The notes under the pieces are model-generated. The model made no database searches. It was not told the DNA's origin and saw only the letters and a program-made list of their open reading frames with translations. A stretch of DNA of 64,000 bases from Paragonimus skrjabini miyazakii (Eukaryota > Platyhelminthes > Trematoda > Plagiorchiida > Troglotrematidae), in contig JTDE01021434.1 in assembly GCA_014338405.1 (NCBI GenBank), positions 1 to 64,000 of the forward strand, read 5' to 3'. Shown here one piece after another: positions 56,301-60,180 of this stretch. The position numbers and the translations under genes were made by a program. Position 1 is the stretch's first letter, and every line of letters begins with the position of its first letter.

Positions 56301-56736
56301 TTTCGGACAAAGGCATTCATTACTGCTCTGATCTGATCAACAAAATGTCTAACATTTCACTAGGCTCACCTTTAAACAGACGCTTCACAACCGGCTTTGC
56401 TCTCTTTACAGTTCCTCAGGTGGAGGCAGTCTGAACATAGTTCGAATTGGCAGCCCGTTATGTTACGAATCAAAACTTCTAAAAGCTTGGCCACCATTCC
56501 CGACAGTGTTATGAACGTCCAAATCTAGTGCTTTAAGATGATGTAACGCAACTGGAACTAATTTACGTTAACTTCGGATTCACTGAATGCATTTCTCATT
56601 TCAGATATGCAATGAATCTCCAGTGTTTGATACGCTTCAAATAAAACCAAGCGCCACATCCCTCAGTCCCAATGTAATCAAGCAACGTGCTGCCCAGAAT
56701 CAAATCAATCTACGTTACTATCCTGAAGGTGAAACG
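20154..56736 (+). CDS. GLDC: Glycine dehydrogenase (decarboxylating), P-protein, mitochondrial: exons 1-9, 3' incomplete
   Basis: P-protein of the glycine cleavage system in the mitochondrial matrix. It uses pyridoxal phosphate to decarboxylate glycine and passes the aminomethyl group to the lipoyl arm of H-protein. Nine exons with GT-AG introns join in frame into 463 codons (1389 nt) that align continuously with the N-terminal half of the ~1000-residue family. Residues 1-45 look like a mitochondrial presequence. Conserved blocks then follow: RRHIG, [65 protein letters not shown] and RRDKATSNICTAQA. The C-terminal half, with the PLP lysine, is not in the window. Intron lengths are 13421, 6264, 4812, 4255, 1997, 97, 3911 and 437 bases. 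No stop or frameshift interrupts the exons, so the gene looks functional. Confidence 0.95.
20361..21039. other. Start of GLDC intron 1; possible LINE 5' region
   Basis: Donor GTCAGC at 20361. From about 20520 the sequence may be the 5' UTR of the LINE whose endonuclease start appears at about 21040. It contains a poly-G tract and an A9 tract. Bases around 20630-20690 loosely resemble 53820-53880 (a shared cagacctctatct / ccgacctctatct), suggesting related element debris. The 5' boundary of the element cannot be fixed. Confidence 0.4.
21040..24140 (+). mobile_element. LINE (endonuclease plus RT), near full-length but decayed, in GLDC intron 1
   Basis: Same strand as GLDC. Homology in order, across many frameshifts: an endonuclease N-terminus at about 21045-21172 (LITIGAFNVHTIKQIGQQ, ending in WETRI); a linker segment near 22110-22240; RT motifs REEQAGFRHER (about 22660-22695) and VAVFLDFKG; FLFNFIIDEIMEGCLRHSQ (about 22940-23000); the catalytic box as YDYDKVLL instead of YADD; KCKIFLHDC; VDRIVYLG-like and LRLIVRIGWHQ segments; then the Cys/Arg-rich tail to about 23700. 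A 3' UTR follows, ending in ATGATGATGGTGAT near 24135. The layout fits an RTE-like LINE. The catalytic box is mutated and there are many stops, so the copy is dead. Confidence 0.85.
22915..23521 (+). pseudogene. RT catalytic region of the intron-1 LINE
   Basis: Two overlapping open pieces (22915-23136 and 23147-23521) carry the palm of the RT and the region after it. The Tyr-Ala-Asp-Asp box reads Tyr-Asp-Tyr-Asp, removing one of the two metal-binding aspartates. ESKCKIFLHDC and DRIVYLGTCVSDGG follow, matching the same positions in the minus-strand copy at 47509-47919. A frameshift separates the two pieces at about 23130-23150. Confidence 0.75.
24141..25730. other. GLDC intron 1 sequence, unassigned
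   Basis: 24340-24680 is GC-richer than its surroundings and carries open frames on both strands (24444-24668 minus, 24211-24432 plus), which might be decayed element sequence. No family was recognised. The remainder holds nothing I can name. Confidence 0.4.
25740..25835 (-). repeat. LTR-like promoter cluster (minus strand)
   Basis: On the minus strand, ATTGG, TATAAAAAGG and AATAAAG follow each other within about 80 bases. That arrangement is typical of an LTR, where promoter and polyadenylation signal lie close together. No matching second LTR or flanking duplication was found in the window. Confidence 0.25.
25836..30260. other. GLDC intron 1 sequence, no gene recognised
   Basis: The frame at 27083-27382 starts with a hydrophobic, signal-peptide-like stretch (MLQLLYLLVVSGQVQS) and sits in a GC-rich patch reaching 27560. 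It has no recognised domain and no splice signals that would make it an exon. Otherwise there are short frames only. Confidence 0.45.
30352..30563 (+). promoter_or_regulatory. CCAAT/TATA/AATAAA cluster, possibly a solo LTR
   Basis: CCAAT at 30352-30356, 30472-30476 and 30545-30549, TATAAAATA from 30535, and AATAAA at 30558-30563 lie within 215 bases, on the same strand and inside intron 1. This packing suggests an LTR U3-R unit rather than a host promoter. No paired copy was found. Confidence 0.25.
31556..31577. repeat. (AAAT)n microsatellite
   Basis: About five and a half AAAT units in GLDC intron 1. Confidence 0.9.
32271..32550. repeat. Dispersed repeat pair, copy 1 (partner 40970-41215)
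   Basis: gggccaagaacacggatggc and the following ~80 bases parallel 40970-41080 (gagccaagaacgcggatggc). Weaker resemblance continues further on (gatgtttcttcc here, gatgtttccctg there, and ccactgctgaatagtgg against ttactgcatagtagc). The copies lie in introns 1 and 2-3 territory on the same strand. No protein or RNA motif was recognised. Confidence 0.55.
33782..33860 (+). CDS. GLDC: GLDC exon 2 (residues 70-95, split codon 96)
   Basis: Acceptor TTCAG after a T-rich tract, donor GTAAGT. It reads NIEELVSQAIPKEIRL and continues to EDAI, matching the family segment that follows the RHIG helix. It enters in phase 0 and leaves one base of a split codon. The 79-base exon follows a 13.4-kb intron. Confidence 0.93.
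33861..35080. other. GLDC intron 2, first part, nothing recognised
   Basis: AT-rich intronic sequence with short frames only. Confidence 0.5.
35085..35130. repeat. Dispersed repeat pair, copy 1 (partner 62829-62885)
   Basis: gcactcaccgggcacacatg and tagttcccagtccc parallel gcgctcactggtgcacatg and tagctcccagtcc near 62840. Similarity covers about 50 bases. Confidence 0.5.
37215..37370 (-). mobile_element. Degenerate tRNA-derived SINE-like copy
   Basis: On the minus strand, a box-A-like TAGCGTAGCCGATG is followed by a box-B-like GACTTGAATCC, about 50 bases apart. It aligns with the better copy at 60015-60180, with shared spacing and a similar 3' part. It probably derives from RNA polymerase III-type promoter DNA. 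No complete cloverleaf forms. Confidence 0.4.
37371..39414. other. GLDC intron 2, middle part, nothing recognised
   Basis: Short frames only (for example 37743-37997). No family or repeat was recognised. Confidence 0.45.
39415..39600 (+). mobile_element. LINE 3' scrap in GLDC intron 2
   Basis: agctggagacataag, then ttaatcaggctcactggcat, match the LINE C-terminal/3' region at 23780-23830 (gactggagacgtgagg and taatctggctcagtggc). The upstream bases fit the preceding coding tail in broken frame. Confidence 0.5.
39930..39973. repeat. (ATG)n microsatellite
   Basis: An imperfect ATG repeat, interrupted once, about 150 bases upstream of GLDC exon 3. ATG/CAT repeats form the tails of LINE copies in this window, so it may be such a tail. 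The poly-Ser minus-strand frame here is an artefact of the repeat. Confidence 0.85.
40125..40260 (+). CDS. GLDC: GLDC exon 3 (residues 96-140, split codon 141)
   Basis: Acceptor CCAACAG, donor GTAAGT. The split codon joins A from exon 2 to GC, giving Ser. It then reads [29 protein letters not shown] and ILRNIFENPGW, one of the most conserved P-protein blocks, with two bases of the final Trp codon carried to exon 4. Confidence 0.96.
40261..45072. other. GLDC intron 3
   Basis: It contains one dispersed repeat copy at 40970-41215 (see partner 32271-32550). The rest shows short frames only and no recognised element. Confidence 0.55.
40970..41215. repeat. Dispersed repeat pair, copy 2 (partner 32271-32550)
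   Basis: gagccaagaacgcggatggc and the following bases correspond to 32271 onward. Divergence is roughly a quarter of positions by eye, which suggests an old dispersed element. Confidence 0.55.
45073..45237 (+). CDS. GLDC: GLDC exon 4 (residues 141-195, split codon 196)
   Basis: Acceptor CTCCAG, donor GTTTGT (the least canonical donor in this gene). It reads [20 protein letters not shown], then NFQTVVSELTGL and [20 protein letters not shown], the cofactor-domain block typical of P-proteins. The last Arg codon is split after AG. Confidence 0.96.
45238..46739. other. GLDC intron 4, first part, nothing recognised
   Basis: Short frames only. No repeat or RNA gene was recognised. Confidence 0.5.
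46740..46947. repeat. GC-rich block abutting the assembly gap, possible element end
   Basis: This ~200-base block is clearly GC-richer than the surrounding intron and runs straight into the gap. It does not match the 3' end expected for the LINE on the other side of the gap, so it may be a different element or a 5' UTR. No coding motif was seen. Confidence 0.35.
46948..47047. other. Assembly gap, 100 Ns
   Basis: Exactly 100 Ns, the conventional size for a gap of unknown length. It lies in GLDC intron 4 and does not interrupt coding sequence, but it cuts the minus-strand LINE. Confidence 0.99.
47048..48535 (-). mobile_element. LINE reverse transcriptase with preserved YADD box, cut by the gap
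   Basis: It is antisense to GLDC. From right to left: an RT finger segment near 48300-48535 (ISLTSAISKVLASITP), EEQAGF-like sequence near 48260, RRPTIGVFFNYKGAFDSVDR (about 48120-48178), GVRQGC (about 47960), MENCLRHSQDVGVDFSPGRR (47919), LDYADDKVLL with both catalytic Asp residues, then ARAVFANLRHLRRQ. The tail follows: LLYGSETWPVSVEDVNRL, LCSMARIEWHQRVSNEEVR, LVLRMPGNCLPHRTLF and WLETLGEMAANR just before the gap. The frames are 47928-48182, 47509-47919 and 46929-47516, separated by frameshifts near 47925 and 47512. It is the best preserved LINE here, and its 3' end lies in the gap. Confidence 0.9.
47509..47919 (-). pseudogene. LINE RT palm region (YADD intact)
   Basis: A 136-codon open piece with the catalytic Tyr-Ala-Asp-Asp box, SKCKVLLQDC and VDRFVYLGSCISAGGGGG. 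The five-glycine run is probably a small insertion. It joins the upstream RT piece (47928-48182) only through a frameshift. Confidence 0.8.
48536..49492. other. GLDC intron 4, last part, nothing recognised
   Basis: Short frames only. It ends in the acceptor TATTTCAG of exon 5. Confidence 0.5.
49493..49570 (+). CDS. GLDC: GLDC exon 5 (residues 196-221, split codon 222)
   Basis: Acceptor TTTATTTCAG, donor GTGAGT. The reading frame set by exon 4 gives [20 protein letters not shown] and then VRSRAE, matching the Val-Asp-x-x-Cys-His-Pro-Gln-Thr block of the family. A longer open frame here (49396-49578) is in the wrong phase and is a shadow. Confidence 0.94.
   Translation, partial: ENRKNQIFGGFYLPSPNNCCGSLKS
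49571..51567. other. GLDC intron 5, nothing recognised
   Basis: About 2 kb of AT-rich sequence with short frames and no recognised repeat. Confidence 0.5.
51568..51736 (+). CDS. GLDC: GLDC exon 6 (residues 222-278)
   Basis: Acceptor ACTTCCAG, donor GTAAGT. The completed split codon (GA+T) is Asp, followed by GLNLEVKIMDFRDTEVVEKL and LIQYPDTNGNLCSEKVANI, the family's variable segment around the conserved Gln-Tyr-Pro-Asp. It ends in phase 0. Confidence 0.94.
51737..51833. other. GLDC intron 6, 97 bases
   Basis: By far the shortest intron of the gene. It has a GTAAGT donor, an (ATA)n stretch, a pyrimidine-rich tract and an ATCCAG acceptor. All others here are 437 bases to 13.4 kb. Confidence 0.9.
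51834..52030 (+). CDS. GLDC: GLDC exon 7 (residues 279-343, split codon 344)
   Basis: Acceptor ATCCAG, donor GTAAGT. It reads SLTTVATDLLALTLVQSPGE, then [20 protein letters not shown] and PHAGFFATREQF, ending GRVIGIS plus AA. This is the hallmark Gly-Gly-Pro-His block of the P-protein N-terminal half. Confidence 0.97.
52031..52649. other. Start of GLDC intron 7, nothing recognised
   Basis: AT-rich. An open frame at 52303-52512 shows no family resemblance. Confidence 0.5.
52650..53125 (+). mobile_element. LINE RT fragment (heavily decayed) in GLDC intron 7
   Basis: In broken frames: EQTRFLQGRR (about 52668-52700, for the usual EEQAGFRPGR), then a YVNILLALSFSVS segment near 52860, then the RT region FVLNELMDECHLYSHSACVD with GARLTGIDCANSVVAS (about 52990-53110). 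The catalytic Tyr-Ala-Asp-Asp box reads Asp-Cys-Ala-Asn and is inactive. The element stops abruptly after that region. Confidence 0.7.
53640..53880 (+). mobile_element. Possible LINE scrap
   Basis: The frame 53644-53874 contains ITALLLYGCVLGN, which resembles the AVLLYGSETW segment of the LINEs. The end (ctgtccgacctctatct) resembles 20640-20660. Both matches are short, so this is tentative. Confidence 0.3.
53985..54145 (+). repeat. Dispersed repeat, copy 2 (paired with 7763-7965)
   Basis: It carries the same 19-mer at 54046-54064 and a related flank ending in tttcgagggtttacaacat. See the partner entry. Confidence 0.6.
54409..54530 (+). mobile_element. LINE 3' scrap
   Basis: ccttgcgactcacacagtaa, then ctggttagagacgtt and cataaatgttgtcgt, align base by base with 23745-23835 (catcgcgactcacagtcaat, ctggagacgtgagg and gcgaatgttgtcgt) and also with 5040-5125. 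It is a fragment of the C-terminal coding tail and start of the 3' UTR. Confidence 0.65.
54531..54916. other. Intron 7 spacer, nothing recognised
   Basis: A 108-codon minus-strand frame (54591-54917) runs through it without recognised motifs, and I regard it as chance. Confidence 0.45.
54917..55250 (+). mobile_element. Solo LTR of the Gypsy family, with 5-bp duplication
   Basis: About 334 bases match both ends of the Gypsy element at 1188-4542: the left part matches 1188-1375 and the right part 4478-4542, ending in CCTAACA. The pentamer GTTCA occurs immediately before (54912-54916) and after (55251-55255), as expected for a target site duplication. No gag or pol sequence remains, so it is best read as a solo LTR left by recombination. 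It lies in GLDC intron 7, 690 bases before exon 8. Confidence 0.7.
55256..55941. other. End of GLDC intron 7, nothing recognised
   Basis: No repeat or frame of note. It ends in the acceptor TCATACAG of exon 8. Confidence 0.5.
55942..56167 (+). CDS. GLDC: GLDC exon 8 (residues 344-419)
   Basis: Acceptor CATACAG, donor GTAAAA. The split codon AA+G is Lys. It then reads DAAGKPALRLTLQV, REQHIRRDKATSNICTAQA and LLASMAGFYAVYHGPNGL, the most conserved stretch of the N-terminal half. It ends KAGYQ in phase 0. Confidence 0.97.
56168..56604. other. GLDC intron 8, 437 bases
   Basis: Ordinary intron with acceptor CATTTCAG. A 72-codon frame at 56216-56434 is unsupported. Confidence 0.8.
56605..56736 (+). 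CDS. GLDC: GLDC exon 9 (residues 420-463)
   Basis: Acceptor ATTTCAG, donor GTAAGA. It reads ICNESPVFDTLQIKPSATSL, then SPNVIKQRAAQNQINLRYY and PEGET. This matches the family segment with Phe-Asp-Thr-Leu and the Ala-x-x-x-x-Ile-Asn-x-Arg pattern just before the Ser-Leu-Asp-Glu-Thr block, which should start the next exon. Phase 0 at both ends. Confidence 0.93.
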
Positions 56737-58023
56737 GTAAGACATATATCTTGAGTTGCTCATAATTAAAACGGGGTTACACACAGAAGTTCGTGTATAA
56801 TATTCATGAATTCGGTGTCACTAACGAGCATACGATTTGTGTGTAGGTCAAGTTGAAAAACAGTTCACTATTGTAAGAAAGGTTTCCCAATACTCACACA
56901 CAAGTTGTCGACAGCTGACCCAAAATTAATAATACAACTCCTGATCTGGTTGATTTCATGCATGAAATGTCAGGTTCATATCCAAAATATATGACACAGC
57001 ACAAGACGTTTGAATGGGACTTAGCGTTTTTAAGCATACAAGTCTTCCTTTTAACTAACTGGAAGTGTGCGTCCGATTGATTTTTCAAACTCCAAAATAT
57101 TATTAGACATTTCCAACCTGATTGAAAAAAACATGATCGTGTGGTTGTCAGCTGCAGTAAAAAGAGGGTTATACAACGTATCTTCCCTTGAACCATTCGC
57201 TAACTTCGAACTCCATTTATGAACCATCGTGATTGAAGGTTTGTGTTGTACAGTCATGCCTTGTATTGGGTAAATAGAGTGGTGGTCAGCTTGTCTGCAG
57301 AATACGTGGACTGGATTCGATTCTTACTTCACATGTGGATCTGCTCTACGAAGCAGTGTTTTGGGGACTGTACCAAAACACTACTTTGTAGAAAGGAAAA
57401 TCTAAAGCTACGATTGCATACAAGGGTTTCAGCAAACTTGATTGAATTTCAATCAATTGTTATTCAAAGTAGAATCAAAACAACGCAATTGCGAATTGCT
57501 TTATTCACCTCAGTTGATTTGATATTCAACCAATGGGCGTAGTGATTATGCGAACTATTCGTCAAACACGCACCGGACAAACTTTAGGAGAAAAACGATA
57601 AATCATATAAGATAGTGTGAACTATATTTTACTGAACATTCGTTCTTTAGTTTCATTCATTGTTTTAGGTATGCTGCAAAGTTAGCATAAGAGACGAGGA
57701 AGAACTGATGCTCTGTGAGTGTCGGATATGTAATAAACTGTATACGTTCCACACATACACTTATAATGGGGTTTGGTTTTTGTTCTGATTATCTGCTTAC
57801 GATCAAGGTAACTATACTACTGGTAGTCACTTTATGTATGTGTTCTAGCCGATAAATCAAGGTTTTGGAAAGTCTATAGATAATAACTGGCAAAAGGCTG
57901 CTTTTGAAAATATTCAAACTGCAATAGCTGTGTTTTTGGAACAGTTTAACCACTATACCCACACTAGAGGTAGGTCGCTCCGAACATTTGACTATACGTT
58001 ACTGTTTTGATGCTCAAACTTAT
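56737..58023. other. Presumed GLDC intron 9, first part
   Basis: Apart from the weak exon candidate, only short frames (for example 57243-57542) without motifs. Confidence 0.5.
57669..57714 (+). CDS. Weak candidate GLDC exon 10
   Basis: A good pyrimidine tract and acceptor (CATTGTTTTAG) and a GTGAGT donor bound 46 bases. In the phase left by exon 9 these read VCCKVSIRDEEELML plus one base. The family expects a hydrophobic-Ser-(Leu/Ile)-Asp-Glu-Thr pattern here; only VSI-x-DE is vaguely similar. It may be a chance splice-like interval, with the true exon 10 beyond 64000. Confidence 0.22.
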
Positions 58024-58075
58024 AAGCTGAACTTCACTCAGAATTGATCACAGCTGTCACATACCAATGGACTCT
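58024..58075. repeat. Three-copy dispersed repeat, copy 2 (divergent)
   Basis: agaattgatcacagctgtcacataccaatgg parallels the core of the copies at 11111 and 59041 with several substitutions. It lies about 60 bases before the CAT tail of the next LINE. Confidence 0.55.
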
Positions 58076-58137
58076 TTATTTAGCTCCTTGCAAACAAAGC
58101 ACTATACTCGGGTTTCCGTCATACTGAAGTTCATCAA

Positions 58138-58170
58138 CATCATCATCATCATCATCACCATCATCATCAC

Positions 58171-58203
<33 letters not shown>
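58138..58203. repeat. (CAT)n tract, tail of the minus-strand LINE
   Basis: About 22 CAT/CAC units. It directly precedes agacagcaatacatcagtgg, the reverse complement of the LINE 3' UTR end, so it is the element's simple-repeat tail. Confidence 0.85.
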
Positions 58204-58725
58204 AGACAGCAATACATCAGTGGTGCTTAACTGCCACACAACCACGAAAAAGAAAAAGCAAGCTTTGTGTGGGAAAAGAGAAGAAGAAAAAAGGGAAAGG
58301 GAGGGAACCTAATTGCTAAAAATAGCTACGTATATATTCAAACATACAACAACAAGGTGCCTACATATTGCCGACACACAACGGAGTTGTTTGCGACTTT
58401 CACTGCCACGCGTCACTTCACAGACAACTCGATCAAACAACGACAACATTCACGCCACTGAGCTCGGTTAGCCGCCATCTCACGTAAACTCTCAAGCTAC
58501 CGACTCTGTGAGTTGAGAAAGCCCCAGCCCGGAAGACAAACCCAATCTACAGTAACCAACCCCTTTGTGAACGATTTCATTTGCCTACACCAGGTGATCA
58601 TCTGTCCACCTCGCACCTTGCGCCAATCTGTTGCAGCGTTGGCGAAGAGTGCTCGGTGTGGCAAACGATTAGCTGGCATCCTTATTCCATGACCTAACCA
58701 ATACTGCATATTGTTGTCACGGCCA
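58138..58725 (-). mobile_element. LINE 3' end (tail, 3' UTR, C-terminal tail), 5' truncated
   Basis: From the right, the minus strand reads WLGHGIRMPANRLPHRALFA, NAATDWRKVRGGQMITWCRQ and MKSFTKGLVTVDWV (58497-58709). It is nearly the same as the copy at 47048-47300 and at DNA level the closest pair of LINE copies here. The 3' UTR then runs to the CAT tail. It is truncated at about 58725, and no convincing target duplication was found. Confidence 0.85.
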
Positions 58726-58749
58726 GAATTAGAACTCCGGCCACGCTTT

Positions 58750-58771
58750 CATGAGGCAAACGTGCCTCATG
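58750..58771. repeat. Perfect hairpin, 9-bp arms
   Basis: catgaggca, then AACG, then tgcctcatg. The arms are perfectly complementary around a 4-base loop, 25 bases beyond the truncated end of the LINE. Function unknown. Confidence 0.6.
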
Positions 58772-59040
58772 TGTTAAGGCACGACTGAATTATCATGTGC
58801 AATCGCTCAACCTTATTCAGTTGTGAGTAATGCTCAGATTGTCAGACCACCTTGATAGGTGACATGGTAAGTGTTGTGTTAGCTCCACTCGATAGCGCCA
58901 CAACTAACACTTCTTTCCAAGTTAAAATCACAGAAACCACTAACTTGCCGAACGATATTTTCACTAGTTTGATTTGCGTGTATTTATATTTCCCGCGTTG
59001 TGTTACTATGACCGTATGAGTAGTATAACATTAGCAAACA

Positions 59041-59117
59041 TTTCAAGTTGAACATCGCCCACAATTGATCGCAGCTGTCGCATCCCCATAGAATTTCCAG
59101 TCGGCCCCTATCGAAAA
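59041..59117 (+). repeat. Three-copy dispersed repeat, copy 3
   Basis: ttcaagttgaacatc, then cacaattgatcgcagctgtc, and ttccagtcg with only a few differences from 11111-11185. These two copies are about 48 kb apart. Confidence 0.7.
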
Positions 59118-59440
59118 GAAATTAGCCACATCCCCGACTACTCATTAATAATTAGCAAAAATCTCTACTAATCAAATTCGGGGTAGGAACGGATATCAGC
59201 TCTGGCCAAAGATAACCGAGGTCCATTGTGAAGGAACGTATCGTATTTGGGGTTTATTTGTGTCCTTTCATTAACTTACTATACTTAGTAACTAGTATAC
59301 TTCTTTCTTCTTAAGGTATTGCTTTAGTCCATTTTACTCTTTTGAATTCAAATGAACAAAGTGACTGAAGACATTTGAAGTTTTGACAAACATAGCTATA
59401 TCATAAGAAGTTACTCTTGCAAGTAGGTATATTCCGTAAT
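59118..59440. other. Nothing recognised
   Basis: AT-rich sequence without motifs. Confidence 0.45.
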
Positions 59441-59860
59441 TCTCGCCAGGTTTCATTTACATGAAACAGACGCGGTTTATATGTCGAACAATAAAACAAC
59501 TCACGTAGATCAGAGAATCTCTCATAGGGCGGTGTAGCCGTCGTCTCCTCCTTTCACGCGGCTCATCACATGACAAGCTTAAGTGACGCTCACTGTCCCA
59601 ACCAGTGCATGCACGCCATCGGCGTGAAACCCTTCTCCCACGTCGTAACACACGCGCAAGTGGTCACCACCTGCACACTCAACCCATTGGAACGCTCCAA
59701 CTGGATGTGATTCAGTACGTTTAATATACAGGCGCGCTTGACGCGGTTGGACCCAGATCGGAACAAGGAACAACACAACTGAACAGGACAGGACACGGCC
59801 CGGACGAGCGCCACTGCATTAAGCTTGCACACCGATCCCACCAATAAAGATCCAATCTAT
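59441..59860. repeat. GC-rich block, possible element upstream of the SINE
   Basis: It is clearly GC-richer than its flanks, with overlapping minus-strand frames (59457-59844) that lack family motifs and an AATAAAG signal near 59844. It may be part of the same composite repeat as the SINE that follows, or an LTR. Confidence 0.3.
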
Positions 59861-60014
59861 TTGATTTAACCTTCACATTGACTATCGTTGAGATATCGTT
59901 ATTTGTTAGTGGGTACTCAAGCTATCACGGCCGAGTTCCACTACAGCGGGACCTATCGCAGTGTAATGGTGGGCAATAGCGACGTTGGTGTGTGTGGGGA
60001 GTGACACATGGGCC

Positions 60015-60180
60015 CTTTTGCACAAAAAACCGAGCTTCAGCTGGATTCGAACCAACAACAGATGATCGCGTACCCAGATGCGTCAAGTGCTCTGCTAACC
60101 GAGGTTTCGAAGGGCACGCAAGTGGGTCTGTTCAAAATTATCGAATCCGCCACACTACCTATCAGATGACCCCGTCTCTG
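60015..60180 (-). mobile_element. tRNA-derived SINE-like element
   Basis: On the minus strand, TTAGCAGAGCACTTGA (box-A-like, about 60085-60100) and GGTTCGAATCC (perfect box B, about 60041-60051) are spaced as in a polymerase III internal promoter. The anticodon stem does not pair properly, so this is a tRNA relative and not a tRNA gene. The body resembles 37215-37370. Confidence 0.55.

Noticed and set aside
58067..58312. Poly-Ile frame and Lys/Glu-rich extension
   Set aside because: Translation of the CAT tail and the purine-rich LINE 3' UTR.
60030..60115. Functional tRNA gene on the minus strand
   Set aside because: Box A and B are good, but the anticodon and variable regions do not fold into a normal cloverleaf; a tRNA-derived SINE fits better.
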